Positions 29,353 to 39,669 of a DNA stretch of 64,000 nt are shown in pieces (the stretch's first letter is position 1; every line of letters begins with the position of its first letter). The stretch is from Eutreptiella sp. 'Long Island Sound 2002' (taxonomy: Eukaryota > Euglenozoa > Euglenophyceae > Eutreptiales > Eutreptiaceae), in assembly GCA_964036045.1 (NCBI GenBank), contig OZ038386.1, forward strand, positions 12,362,113 to 12,426,112, read 5' to 3'. The position numbers and the translations under genes were made by a program. The notes beneath the pieces were generated by a model that was not told where the DNA came from, made no database searches, and saw nothing but the letters and a program-made list of their open reading frames with translations.

Positions 29353-29762
29353 CCCGTCCTCGACCTCACGCGCCCGGACCGCTCCGGTGCTGCGCGCAGT
29401 CGTGCCGGACCGCACTCCTTGTCTGGCGGCGTTCTAAGTCGGAGGTGATGCCCCGGGAGACCCACATCTTCCGTGCCCGTTGATCTTGGAACGCTTACTC
29501 GGGTGGATCCAGGACTGGTCGGAGCGGTTGGTGGCCGGGACCGGAGAGCAGATCGAGCCTTAGCGTTGTCGTACACCGACGTTGTGACCCAGACGGCCTG
29601 CTGGGAGGAGCGTTCTCAGGTGTGCGACGAGATTCGTCTTGCTCTAGCGGAGGTAAGACGGAGGACTCCCTCGGCAGAGCCTGCGTGGGGCCCCCGAGGG
29701 ACGACGCCAAGGCTCACCGTACGTGGGACCGCGGCAGGCGCTCCTCCTCCTCCTCCTCCTCC
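29353..29762 (+). other. LINE-A 3' UTR ending in (CTC)n
   Basis: About 410 bp, of which the last about 330 bp are shared almost identically with all other family members. It contains GCGGAGGTAAGACGGAGGAC and ends GGCAGGCGCTCCTCCTCC, with the octamer satellite following at once. It is the likely RT recognition region. Confidence 0.75.
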
Positions 29763-30627
29763 ACCCACTCACCCACTCACCCACTCACCCACTCACCCAT
29801 TCACCCACTCACCCATTCACCCACTCACCCACTCACCCACTCACCCACTCACCCACTCACCCACTCACCCACTCACCCACTCACCCACTCAACCACTCAC
29901 CCACTCACCCACTCACCAACTCACCCACTCACCCACTTACCCACTCACCCACTCACCCACTCACCCACTCACCCACTCATCCACTCACCCACTCACCCTC
30001 TCACCCACTCACCCACTCACCCACTCACCCACTCACCCACTCACCCACTCACCCACTCACCCACTCACCCACTCACCCACTCACCCACTCACCCACTCAC
30101 CCACTCACCCACTCACACACTCACCCACTCACCCACTCACCCACTCACCCACTCACCCACTCACCCACTCACCCACTCACCCTCTCACCCACTCACCCAC
30201 TCACCCACTCACCCACTCACCCACTCACCCACTCACCCACTCACCCACTCACCCACTCACCCACTCACCCACTCACCCACTCACCCACTCACCCACTCAC
30301 CCACTCACCCACTCACCCACTCACCCACTCACCCACTCACCCACTCACCCACTCACCCACTCACCCACTCACCCACTCACCCACTCACCCACTCACCCAC
30401 TCACCCACTCACCCACTCACCCGCTCACCCACTCACCCACTCACCCACTCACCCACACACCCACTCACCCACTCACCCGCTCACCCACTCACCCACTCAC
30501 CCACACACCCACTCATCCACTCACCCACTCACCCACTCACCCACTCACCCACTCACCCACTCACCCACTCACCGACTCACCCACTCACCCACTCACCCAC
30601 ACACCCACTCACCCACTCACCCCCTCC
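29763..30627. repeat. Octamer satellite array 5
   Basis: About 108 CCCACTCA units linking the 3' end of LINE-A to the 5' end of LINE-B. Single-unit variants such as CACACACC occur mostly near the right end, as in arrays 2 and 4. Confidence 0.95.
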
Positions 30628-31186
30628 TGGTGACCTGGCACCAGTCTAAAAACCCTCAGGATGGTAGCTGTGGGACGGATTGCCTACACGCACTGCCACG
30701 CTCGAAACCAGTCGTGAATCGTCGTGATAGTCGTGCCACCACGTGACTCAGCTCTGCCATCGTAGCCCCCTCTCCGTTAAAGTCCACCCGTATGGTGCAC
30801 TCTCTCTCTCCCTCTTCATCCCGTGTCTCCATGGGCTGAGTGCCGCACCTCAAGTGCGTCCCTCCCCCTTGCTAGCCGTTTCCTGCTCACAGTGGGCACG
30901 TGGTTCTAAGTTCGGCTCTGGCAAGACGTCGACCTCGCCGTGGCAATCTTCCAGGCCGCTACGCGGGGAGCCGCGACGGGGACTGCATTCGACGTATCCG
31001 CCGCTCAAGCTTGACGCCTTGTGCAGGGGTATCATCAGTCGTCCGATTCGTCGTCCCGACGTGGGGCCCCTCTCCCCCGTGCGCCACTAGGGTTGCAGCA
31101 CCACGCGCCAGCGCGGTGCTCCCCTCGCACCCCCGCCCTGTGTGTCCTGGGACCCCCGCTCGCCGACCCGGTCCGCCCGGTCCGCC

Positions 31187-31692
31187 ATTTCAAGACCTCA
31201 GAGTCTTGTTTCGGCCAGTACTCAGAATTTTCAAACCTCTCATTTTGAATCTCCTGCAGTCCCATTTTGAAAACCTTGAAACGACGCCCTTCTTGTAATT
31301 GCCGCACGCAATAAATCAAATGAGTTGATCAATCTTGACTTGGTGATACGGAGTGATTCAACAGATAAGCCGTTTCATGGCCTAAACAATAATGGACGCT
31401 CAGCACAATACATACACTGTAAACATGCTAAAATCCTACAAAATCAGATCTTTTTATAATAAAAATCAGTGCTTCTCAGAAAGAAAACAATGCACAAATC
31501 AGTGCGCACGCGTGCCCTGCAGTGCCCAAATAGCGGCATCTGCGACGCACCACAGCAAATAACTTATATGGGGCTATGTCATGCACAACAAACAAAAATT
31601 AGACATAATTGCTGTAATCCTGACTCTGCCAAATACAGAGGTCCACAGAAGAAACCAACCTTGTTCTGTCCTGTCCTGAGCTTCCCTTTACA
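31187..31692 (-). repeat. 3' LTR of the nested LTR element
   Basis: Direct repeat of 34025-34530, differing at three positions (for example GCCGCACG versus GCTGCACG, CAGAAAGAA versus CAGACAGAA). The adjacent run of nine or ten C on the plus strand (from 31692) is the presumed polypurine tract on the minus strand. Confidence 0.85.
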
Positions 31693-32604
31693 CCCCCCCC
31701 CCAAGCCCACACATACCCTGATGTGTGGCTGAGATCCCAAAACAAAAGGGTGCGAAGGGTTTTACCATAGGGCTGGGAAAAGCTCAGACAGAGCTGGGTG
31801 GGTGTAAAACGCAAGCACCCAAAAGGCTGCCTTGCATGTTTACACTCCCCCCCCAGGCTCAGCACTCCCCAAATGAGTTGCTGACCCGAGAAAAAAAATA
31901 GCAAAACATGCAGGCCTTTACCTACAATACAATACCGATATTATTGTCTGTGATCTGGCTATTTCTACTCAATCCAGGTAAAAACAGCTACTATCTATGT
32001 GCAGATCATGCTAGTGGAATACCACTGGTACCACAGATAGCTTTACCCTCCTGAAAGGGATTTCTGTCACAAGACAGTGCCCTACGGAAGTGGTGAAGTG
32101 GTGTTTCAACCTATACCCACTCAAACTCCTCAAAGGGTGTAAAAACCTGATAAGTTCTCATGGCACACAACCTGAAGTGCTCATGGCACAGATGAAATTT
32201 AGTATAAAAATACTGAAAGAAAACCCCTGCTTTTTCCAACAAAAGCAGAAAAACAAACGGGAAAACCACTCTGCTTTTTCTCCAAGACAGAAGCAGCTGA
32301 AAAAGAAAAAAAGACACACTGCTCACAAGCAGGCAGGTGCAAAGCAAAACAGAATTGCAAAACTGTGTAAAAACGAGGTTTAACTCAAAGTGTAAAGCAG
32401 GGTGTATCCCACCACTGCTCATTGCAGATCCAAAATAGTATCTACAACGAAAAAGAAGGCAAAGGCATATGTCAGTGCCTGCACACAAGGCGCTTGGCGC
32501 CACTTGTAGGCCAAAAAAAGGCTTCGTTGACAAAGTCAACTTTTGGATGCATTGTAATTTACATCACATTCTGCCATCTGTGGCAGATATATACCACAAG
32601 GCGC
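31693..32604. other. Non-coding interior of the nested LTR element
   Basis: AT-rich sequence on the 3' side of the element's ORFs. No domain-bearing ORF was found. It begins with the polypurine tract (plus-strand poly-C) and shows no clear tandem repeat. Confidence 0.5.
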
Positions 32605-32940
32605 TCACAGCGCCAAAAGCTGACAAAGAAAGCGCTGCAAGCGCTCGCAAATCCAGTTACGATCTACTCTCAAAACAAATCCTTGTTTTGATTTTCGTAT
32701 GCTTGTTGATGTCGAAATTGAGTTGGTGATGGTCTCCATTTGTTTGTCTACATTGCTTGCGCATTCCACAAGTCTGTCGTATGATTGCTTCAACGAAGTA
32801 TGAAACCCCATGAGGTCTTGGTGAAGTTTCCGAACTTGTTGATCATTTTGTTGATGGTTATGATCCACTATTTTCCGGAGTCCTCTCCCTTCGTTGAGCA
32901 CACCAAAAGCATTGCGCTTCAGCCAGCGCGCCAACGGCAA
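32605..32940 (-). CDS. Short coiled-coil ORF in the nested LTR element
   Basis: A 111-aa frame just downstream of the 396-aa ORF and in another frame. Residues 25-85 (NHQQNDQQVRKLHQDLMGF and following) look like a coiled coil. It may be the C-terminal part of the same protein after a frameshift or an intron, or simply spurious. Not recognised. Confidence 0.35.
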   Translation of the reverse strand: MPLARWLKRNAFGVLNEGRGLRKIVDHNHQQNDQQVRKLHQDLMGFHTSLKQSYDRLVECASNVDKQMETITNSISTSTSIRKSKQGFVLRVDRNWICERLQRFLCQLLAL

Positions 32941-32966
32941 AAGCAGCGCGCTTTAAAGAGCACTGC

Positions 32967-34157
32967 TCAGTCCAAGAAGGGATTCCCTTGGTTCTCCTTG
33001 GAGTTCACCACAGACTGCCCCCACATGTCTCGCGTAGGGCACTCGGTCTTCTTCTCGCTTGTACCTCGGCATGCGCGACCTTGGATTGAGTTTAATACCT
33101 CAAAGAACTTGGCTATAGCGCGGCGACGCTGCACACCTCGTCCTGCTCGCTGTCCCCTTTGTTTGGGCCTCGCGACGTTCGACGACTCATTTGTGGAGCT
33201 CCTTCGCTGCTGAACTCCACCAGGATCTCCCGAAGTTACTGTCCACGCGTCAAAATCATCCAAACTCGCTTGTAACTCGTCCGTTCGGCACTCAGTCACT
33301 TGGGATTCGTTCTGCCGGCGCTTCGTCACACTTGGAACGGGCCTTGGTTCTTGCTTCTCGACGAACTTGTTCCATTTGTTCGTTCTGACGGACACAGATG
33401 GCGAGCGGTTACCCAACAGTTCCACAACTCGTCGGAGGTCACTTAAGGATCGCTTCAAGGAATTTTCCAACGAGGTCTCCAACTTCGCCAACACACCTGA
33501 GTACTCAGACGCTTTGTTCTTGTTCGGCGGCGCATTCGATTTTGCGGTGTTCTTCTTTGGCGTTGCCTTGCTGGAATCCGCCAGCTCCTTCAATGAGCGC
33601 TTCCCTGGCTCCTTCAGTTCGTTCGGCGGCGTACTTGTCTGCCCCGAATTCAACGAAGGCTGGAACAACCGGCAATAGAGCTTTTGAAAAACGTGGCCAA
33701 AGTTCGCGTACCTCTTCGCGCAGATGACTTGTTGCTCATACCTGAGACTTTGCCTTATTCGTTCTTCCTGTGCGACGAGTCGTTGCACTGCTGTGATGGC
33801 GGCGGCTTCAGCACATCGTGGCACTTCTGTTACTCCACTTGAAAGGCGCTGCGGCGGCCGTGTTGTCCTGGGCGGGGCTGGCGCTGGTCTGGACGGCGCC
33901 TTGATGGTGTCATGATTGACGGCTCGGCCGGGCCGTAGACTCCTGTGATTGCACTCCTCACTCTTATTGATCTCATCTGCAGCTACAGGCAAAGGCAAAG
34001 AAACGTCGTGTTTATCTGTTGAATATTTCAAGACCTCAGAGTCTTGTTTCGGCCAGTACTCAGAATTTTCAAACCTCTCATTTTGAATCTCCTGCAGTCC
34101 CATTTTGAAAACCTTGAAACGACGCCCTTCTTGTAATTGCTGCACGCAATAAATCAA
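32967..34157 (-). CDS. Unknown 396-aa protein of the nested LTR element
   Basis: Its start codon lies inside the 5' LTR (34025-34530), about 133 bp from the LTR's inner edge, so the first 40 or so residues are encoded by LTR sequence; the 3' LTR copy encodes the matching N terminus (31035-31319 frame). The protein is Arg/Ser/Lys-rich with Pro-rich stretches and an amphipathic helical segment around 210-260 (LAKLETSLENSLKRSLSDLR). No zinc knuckle, protease or RT motif is present. It could be a Gag remnant or captured host sequence. The ORF ends in TGA at 32967. Confidence 0.5.
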   Translation of the reverse strand: MIYCVQQLQEGRRFKVFKMGLQEIQNERFENSEYWPKQDSEVLKYSTDKHDVSLPLPVAADEINKSEECNHRSLRPGRAVNHDTIKAPSRPAPAPPRTTRPPQRLSSGVTEVPRCAEAAAITAVQRLVAQEERIRQSLRYEQQVICAKRYANFGHVFQKLYCRLFQPSLNSGQTSTPPNELKEPGKRSLKELADSSKATPKKNTAKSNAPPNKNKASEYSGVLAKLETSLENSLKRSLSDLRRVVELLGNRSPSVSVRTNKWNKFVEKQEPRPVPSVTKRRQNESQVTECRTDELQASLDDFDAWTVTSGDPGGVQQRRSSTNESSNVARPKQRGQRAGRGVQRRRAIAKFFEVLNSIQGRACRGTSEKKTECPTRDMWGQSVVNSKENQGNPFLD

Positions 34158-34530
34158 ATGAGTTGATCAATCTTGACTTGGTGATACGGAGTGATTCAAC
34201 AGATAAGCCGTTTCATGGCCTAAACAATAATGGACGCTCAGCACAATACATACACTGTAAACATGCTAAAATCCTACAAAATCAGATCTTTTTATAATAA
34301 AAATCAGTGCTTCTCAGACAGAAAACAATGCACAAATCAGTGCGCACGCGTGCCCTGCAGTGCCCAAATAGCGGCATCTGCGACGCACCACAGCAAATAA
34401 CTTATATGGGGCTATGTCATGCACAACAAACAAAAATTAGACATAATTGCTGTAATCCTGACCCTGCCAAATACAGAGGTCCACAGAAGAAACCAACCTT
34501 GTTCTGTCCTGTCCTGAGCTTCCCTTTACA
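34025..34530 (-). repeat. 5' LTR of the nested LTR element
   Basis: Direct repeat of 31187-31692. Its right edge joins LINE-B sequence GCGGGCCCATG, which corresponds to GCGGCCCCATG in LINE-A, so the LINE-B reading resumes here. No typical TGG-starting primer-binding site is seen just inside it. Confidence 0.85.
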
Positions 34531-34746
34531 GCGGGCCCATGTTACTCCGCGCCATCGTGCCATGCTCTTTGTCTCGTCACACTATGGCCACGCTCGTGGT
34601 ACCCCTTGTTTCTCTCCTGCGCGCCCAATCCGATTGGGGCTGCCTATGATGTCAGTGCACCTCCGTTTACCAACACCTCGATCTGCTCCCCCCCCCCGAC
34701 ACATTGCGGCCACAGGCCACCCGCTATTTTCTTGCCACAGCCTACC

Positions 34747-36110
34747 ATGTCAGACCGCTCAACACCGTCCCAGGACACCCCCTCTCCCGCCCCCGACACC
34801 GGTCGAGGCGGCGCCATTCGTCGGGGGCCGTTCCCCATGTTTCTGATGGACATCGCCCAGTCCGAAGATGCTGACCGTCTCCTGCGAGAGCTGGACATGC
34901 TGAAGGATGACGCACTGGAAGCAGCATATACAGCTATCCAGGCCACGGACCCCGCCCTGGCTGACTTGTGTGATGCCCTGCGATGGACGGCTGCCAACGG
35001 CGACATCCAGGCTATTACAGCTGTGACGGGGGTGTGGACGCCGCGGGGGCTCCTGCCCACAGCCACCGTAACAGTCTCCGCAGGCCCGTCTGACACGAAG
35101 GTCATCGAACACGCCCCCCTGTCGCTGGTACAAGGAGGCCCACTGCTGGAGTATGTCTCCAAGGACCCGGAGGCCCTCGCAGCGGCACTCGTCACGCGGT
35201 GGAGCCCAAGCCATGCTCCAATCTCAGCGTCACGCCTCCGCAGCCAAGTCTTCGAGTGCCTGTACACAGCCCGCGAACAGCCGCCGCCCGTCGACACTGC
35301 CGTCCCTCCAAGCATCCAAAGCCAGAAGGTCTCCCACAAGATCCACAAACCCATCAGCCAGTTCCTTGCCCCCCACCTCAGACCGTCATGGGACCGCCTC
35401 CGCACCCGAGAGGTAGTTGCGGCCTTTTGGGCGCTGCCCAACGACGTGCATGCGGTCCTGCAAGCAGCCCATATCCGGACGGCAGACCTCGTCCCGCTGA
35501 AGTTCGGACTCCTGGCGTGGGCCTCCTCCGTCTGCCTCACAGGGCAGTACACGCCAGCCCCGGTTCCCACGCCCCCCGCCCTCGCCAACAAGGGCATGTG
35601 GACCCCCGAGCAGCTGCGGCCGCTGCTCGAATGCTCGGTCCTGTCGATCTGCAGCGTGGAGCTGCTGCATCAGATCGAGCAGGCTGGCGAGCACTCCTGG
35701 GCCACAGCCCCCACTTTCGCCCTGCTGCAGGCCGGCATCGCCGACAGCGCCAACCCGCCCCCGCTCACACCGCCCAGCCACGCGCCTTACCTCACCAAAG
35801 GGCAAGCAGCGCCCAGCCCCGCCGGCACTCTGTTCCCCACGCCGGCGTTCACCCCAGCGTCAGCCCTGTACAATGCCCAAGGCAAGCCCACCCCTTCGGG
35901 GTCCGAACCATCGCCTTCATCACTGTTGCCCGAACAGACAAGGCTTTCTTTCAACCTCCCAGAGCCTGCCTCCCAGGTACCACCGGCTGCCGCGGACCCC
36001 ACGCCTCCGGAGTCCCCGGCCCCGGCTGTCGGGTCAGCCCCCACCAGTCCCTCCCAGGTGGGGGAGCCTTTCGTCCCGGACCTAGATGTCACGGCCTACT
36101 CCACCGACTA
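34747..36110 (+). pseudogene. LINE-B ORF1, N-terminal half (split by the DIRS element)
   Basis: Collinear with LINE-A ORF1 residues 1 to about 455 with scattered substitutions and no frameshift. It is cut at the codon following STD, immediately before the coiled-coil region, by the DIRS element at 36111. The C-terminal half resumes at 41087. Confidence 0.85.
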
Positions 36111-36176
36111 TCGGATTTACCCGAATAGGTGAGGAGGAAAGAAGAGATGGCGAAGCAATAGCACTACACAAGACAC

Positions 36177-36496
36177 ATATATGGGCCAACTCCTTAAAAC
36201 CGGTTTGTTTTCTCTGTTTTCTGCTCTTTTGGTGCCCTTTGTTACCTGTCATTGAAACGGGCACCCTCAAAATATACACAAAAATGGTATTATACATGAA
36301 AAATGAATTTTTGACCTCAAATACCCCCTCATGGGGTTTGAACCCACACTCTACAAACCTTAGAGTTGCGTTTTACCTCTAAGCTACGACCTGTCGTCCA
36401 CGATCTCAGAGAAAACCGTAGTATAATAAAAAAATTGGAAAATCAGTACTCCTTACATGCTCCAACCACTATTAACCTCCCATGCTCTTAAAACCG
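36177..36496. repeat. Left inverted terminal repeat of the DIRS element
   Basis: Reverse complement of 40738-41058, with only a few mismatches (for example GTTGCGTTTTACC versus GTTGCATTTTACC). Sequence outside it to the element's edge (36111-36176) is not shared with the right end but is complementary to the first half of the internal complementary region. Confidence 0.9.
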
Positions 36497-36567
36497 TGGC
36501 AACCGACGACCCAAGTGTCAACTGCTTTTCACGGTGAGCGAAGAACTTAAGGGAGGGACAGGGTGGG

Positions 36568-36680
36568 CATATATGTGTCTTGTGTAGTGCTATTGCTTCG
36601 CCATCTCTTCTTTCCTCCTCACCTATTCGGGTAAATCCGAGCTGGCTCAGCTAGCACTACACAATCCCCATATATGGGCA
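36568..36680. repeat. DIRS internal complementary region (ICR)
   Basis: Bases 36568-36640 are the reverse complement of the left extremity (36111 to about 36183). Bases 36641-36680 are the reverse complement of the right extremity (about 41049-41086). The two meet exactly at 36640/36641 (GTAAATCCGA then GCTGGCTCAG), so the ICR is complementary to the element's two ends joined together. This is the arrangement that lets DIRS elements close single-stranded cDNA into a circle. Confidence 0.92.
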
Positions 36681-36727
36681 ACAGAACGGAAGAACTGAGC
36701 TCCCGTGAACTGAACCCTTCATAAGGA

Positions 36728-37723
36728 TTAATTAATCGCCAGGCGTGAAGCGCGCGCCGCTTCTCCAGTCGCCAGATCAGGAGGGACCAGAATTTGCGCG
36801 ATGCGCAACAGAGCTCTGGTCCTGTCGTAAAACTTTCTGAATGTATCGTAACAGGACCAATCACCCAATGCTGCTACCACATGCGGATCCACGCCAAGAT
36901 AGATTAGTGCAGTTGCTGCTGCTCCTCGTGTAGAATGCGCGGAAAACGAATCCGCCTCCAGTTCCCCCAATTCCAGTAGGTGTTTCCTTAACCAGCGAGT
37001 AGTGAGACCGTTGATGGTATCAGATGATAAAGGCTTCCGTGGCTTTCGTAGGGACACAAAAATCTCAGAACCCTCGTAATCACCAGTAGCCTCCAAATAA
37101 CGCGCTAAGCAGCGCTGCGGATCAATTGACGGTGGCGTAACATTGTGAATAGGATAACGTGCATAGTATCTTCTCCCTTTGCGCTTAGCAGAAATGAACC
37201 AAGGCTGAGCAGCACGTTGGATATCCCTACGTGATCGCGCCAGATCAACGCCTCGGAACAAGGCAAAGAATCTCAAGGACAAAATGGCTTGCAAGCGCAG
37301 CTGAGCTTCCGTCTCCACAGGTTGCTGATGCATGACTTGTATAAGACGCCGTACATCATAGAAACGATGATAATGAGGAACACTGACGAACCAGTCACGT
37401 TTCAAGTTGCGTAGCATACCCTCGAAACGTAGTTGCGAAAAGCACGGGAATAAACACACTGCTGAATACGCCATACGCCCAGCACTTAAAGAATGCGTGC
37501 GTGAAAACTTTAAAAGTTGCACCGCCACCGTCATCAGTGGGATTTGACCAAAGCGCTCCACCTTCAACAGTGGAGCAAGTGCCGCGTCTTGTAACAAGAA
37601 CGTACCAAACATGTGCCACGCAGAATTGTAACGTTTCAAGGTGTCCTTCCCGATTTCATTGATGATAAGCGTCGCCTCTTCGTTGGTAGCTCCTCGCAAT
37701 TGATAGTATTCACGCAAACATAC
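36728..37723 (-). CDS. DIRS tyrosine recombinase
   Basis: At least 331 aa that are not shadow of another ORF. The frame is open to 38926 but upstream of about 37723 it overlaps the RT ORF in another frame. It contains an N-terminal core-binding helical region (TLKRYNSAWHMFGTF), the first catalytic Arg (LRFFALFRGVDLARSRR), then HSTRGAA (the HxxR box), GDWSCYDTF (the H/W position) and the presumed nucleophile Tyr in RKFYDRT. This is the phage-integrase fold that inserts DIRS circles. No good ATG lies at the domain start, so expression may use frameshifting from the RT ORF or an ATG within the overlap. It ends in TAA at 36728. Confidence 0.88.
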   Translation of the reverse strand, partial: VCLREYYQLRGATNEEATLIINEIGKDTLKRYNSAWHMFGTFLLQDAALAPLLKVERFGQIPLMTVAVQLLKFSRTHSLSAGRMAYSAVCLFPCFSQLRFEGMLRNLKRDWFVSVPHYHRFYDVRRLIQVMHQQPVETEAQLRLQAILSLRFFALFRGVDLARSRRDIQRAAQPWFISAKRKGRRYYARYPIHNVTPPSIDPQRCLARYLEATGDYEGSEIFVSLRKPRKPLSSDTINGLTTRWLRKHLLELGELEADSFSAHSTRGAAATALIYLGVDPHVVAALGDWSCYDTFRKFYDRTRALLRIAQILVPPDLATGEAARASRLAIN

Positions 37724-39669
37724 GCCAAGGTCAACACGAAACGTGGTTGTGTCTCCGTGCCGTCTGGCATTTGCAAACGGAACTCCGACGTGTTCACTGC
37801 GAACTTCACGTGTTTCATCAATAGGTTCCACCAAACCTCGCGCGGCCTGTACGGCAGAGCCATGAGAACCTTCACCCCTGGTGACTCCAACACTTTGTTG
37901 ACCAACTGAGGTATGTGCTTGAACGGTGGGAAGACCCACCCCGGTGAAAGTAAAGTTAGATTCTGGGAGAAGACATCGATGGCGTAAGCCCCCGGCTGAG
38001 GACACGGACTGACGAACTTGCTGCACACCGCATTGGAACTCCTTGACATCCAATCGATTTCCGGCTGAATCCAACTTTTGAACTCCTCCAGGATCCAAGT
38101 CAACACGTCCGACGGGAAGGTAGCCTCCGACGGTGTCCAACGAAGCCGAGACCAAATGTCCGCCGGATTCACCGAGGTGTGCACGTAAAACGGTTGAATC
38201 TCGATGCGATTGGCTTGTGTAAAATTCCACAGTTGGAGAATCAATGCGTTGAACCGCGGCTTGCGACCTCCCCACTTGCGGAGATACCAGTAAAGGACCA
38301 TTGAGTCGGTGAAAAATCGCAGCGTGGTGTCCCTCAGCGCATACGCTTGAATAGTCAGTAGGGCTCCCCTGAACTCTTTGACGTTTATGTGTTCCTCCCG
38401 ATTCAGGAACCAACCGAACGCTGCTTGGGCATTCCCTTGAAGGACTCCGCCCCACGCCAGATCCGACGCGTCCGAGTACATGTCCCTGACGTGACCCATG
38501 GAAACTACGAAGGTGCGTCCCTTCCACTGGTGTAACTCGTCCGCCAGATCCATCAACTGACGTGACACGCGCTCCGGGAGCGCCACGTCTGCTTCCCAGC
38601 CAGTTTGGGCTGCCACCGCCACGTGCACCGCCAGGGCGTCGCTGAGGAGTCGGATATGGGGCATGGCGAACAACAAGGAACGGATTCTTCCAAGAACGGA
38701 GGCGCATCGCCTCACTGATGGTGTGTGACTGTGTGCCAGTCTGTTCACGTCCCGAAAAATTGCTTGTAGGCGCTTTGGAGGTACCGCGACGAATCCTTCC
38801 CTGAAGTTTAGCATAAAACCAAGCATTATAATTTCTTGAGACGGCTCCAAACATGATTTTGGGACATTGACCAATATACCCAACCGATGCAAAAGTTGTA
38901 CCAAAAAACGTGTGTGTTCCAGACATTCACGGTAAGTATTGCCAATGATGAGCCAATCGTCCAAGTAGACCCAAACGAGTGCCCCGCGTTCGCGCACGGC
39001 ATTTAAAATTGGTTGCATGAGGCGTTGCCATTCCCGTGGTGCAACGTTTAATCCAAACGGCAAAACGCACCACCTGTAAAATTCACCGTCGACGTAGACC
39101 CCCAAATAAGGTCGATCCCGCGGATGGATACCCATGTGAAAATAAGCGCTTTTCAGGTCAATTTTGCAAGCATACTGACCGGGTCTCAAGAACGGTAAAA
39201 TGCCCCACAGAGTGACCAAACGAAAATAGGTGGTCTGTACAAACTGGTTCACGTTCTTCAAATTGGTGATAGGTCGACGGCCTCCCTCAGGATGTGCCTC
39301 GTCTGACGCTTTGTCCACTGCGAACATACTTGCACAACACTTAATGTCTTTTCGCTCGACGCGTTCCATGCAACCCTGTTGCACTGCATCCAACACGTGT
39401 TTTACCAATTCAGGGTCGGTTACCTCTGCGTGGGAAGAACGAGGACGGAAGTCGTCGGTTGGCCGATCCGGATCAAAACCGCCAACCCAATCCAGCTGCA
39501 GCCCATTGCGAATCACCGACGCCGCGTATGTGTCCTTCAACGTTCCCCATTCATGCAATTGTGCACGACAGCGCAAATAGAGTGGCATGTGGGGATGGAT
39601 CGGCGGTGGCACGCACACGGCTGGTGCCAATAAATCCTCTACAGTCAAGCTACTGCTGTGGTCGTTCAT
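37636..39669 (-). CDS. DIRS reverse transcriptase, RNase H and Dam-like domain
   Basis: 677 aa. RT spans about 110-300: RRPITNLKNVN, CKIDLKSAYFHM, LPFGLNVAPREW, and catalytic YLDD at about 234-237. RNase H spans about 395-510 with D400 (YSDAS), a Glu near 431 (VKEF), an Asp near 454 (FTDS) and an Asp near 503 (NPADIWS). The set of four is intact. Residues about 560-625 (YAIDVFSQN, WVFPPFKHI, KVLMALPYRP) match the degenerate Dam-type methyltransferase domain known from DIRS elements; the catalytic NPPY/F is reduced to FPPF. The ATG lies 20 nt before the end of ORF1, in another frame. The ORF overlaps the recombinase frame downstream. Confidence 0.9.
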   Translation of the reverse strand: MNDHSSSLTVEDLLAPAVCVPPPIHPHMPLYLRCRAQLHEWGTLKDTYAASVIRNGLQLDWVGGFDPDRPTDDFRPRSSHAEVTDPELVKHVLDAVQQGCMERVERKDIKCCASMFAVDKASDEAHPEGGRRPITNLKNVNQFVQTTYFRLVTLWGILPFLRPGQYACKIDLKSAYFHMGIHPRDRPYLGVYVDGEFYRWCVLPFGLNVAPREWQRLMQPILNAVRERGALVWVYLDDWLIIGNTYRECLEHTRFLVQLLHRLGILVNVPKSCLEPSQEIIMLGFMLNFREGFVAVPPKRLQAIFRDVNRLAHSHTPSVRRCASVLGRIRSLLFAMPHIRLLSDALAVHVAVAAQTGWEADVALPERVSRQLMDLADELHQWKGRTFVVSMGHVRDMYSDASDLAWGGVLQGNAQAAFGWFLNREEHINVKEFRGALLTIQAYALRDTTLRFFTDSMVLYWYLRKWGGRKPRFNALILQLWNFTQANRIEIQPFYVHTSVNPADIWSRLRWTPSEATFPSDVLTWILEEFKSWIQPEIDWMSRSSNAVCSKFVSPCPQPGAYAIDVFSQNLTLLSPGWVFPPFKHIPQLVNKVLESPGVKVLMALPYRPREVWWNLLMKHVKFAVNTSEFRLQMPDGTETQPRFVLTLAYVCVNTINCEELPTKRRRLSSMKSGRTP

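Larger units (their letters stand above)
20269..29762 (+). mobile_element. LINE-A: full-length non-LTR retrotransposon in octamer satellite
   Basis: About 9.5 kb, bounded on both sides by octamer satellite. It has a 5' UTR of about 770 bp, ORF1 (coiled coil), a short SR-rich frame, ORF2 (APE-type endonuclease, RT, RNase H, CCHC) and a 3' UTR ending in (CTC)n. It has no LTRs. It is the only copy in the window in which ORF2 is open from end to end. Family placement beyond APE-type LINE with RNase H is not attempted. Confidence 0.88.
31187..34530 (-). mobile_element. Non-autonomous LTR retrotransposon nested in LINE-B
   Basis: Two direct repeats of 506 bp (31187-31692 and 34025-34530) flank 2.3 kb with no RT, integrase or protease. 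I counted three differences between the repeats (about 99.4% identity), so insertion was recent. On the minus strand each LTR begins TGTAAAGGG, and a run of Gs sits immediately before the copy at 31187-31692, matching a polypurine tract ahead of the 3' LTR; hence the minus orientation. The LTRs do not end in CA, and no target duplication is evident. It has one internal ORF of unknown function. Confidence 0.8.

Noticed and set aside
12536-30627. CRISPR-like array of direct repeats
   Set aside because: The repeats are 8 bp with no spacers, or degenerate palindromes without unique spacers, in a eukaryotic transposon context.
36728-38926. A 732-aa recombinase protein starting at 38926
   Set aside because: The first 400 residues overlap RT/RNase H coding in another frame and show no recombinase features. 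The domain begins at about 37723.
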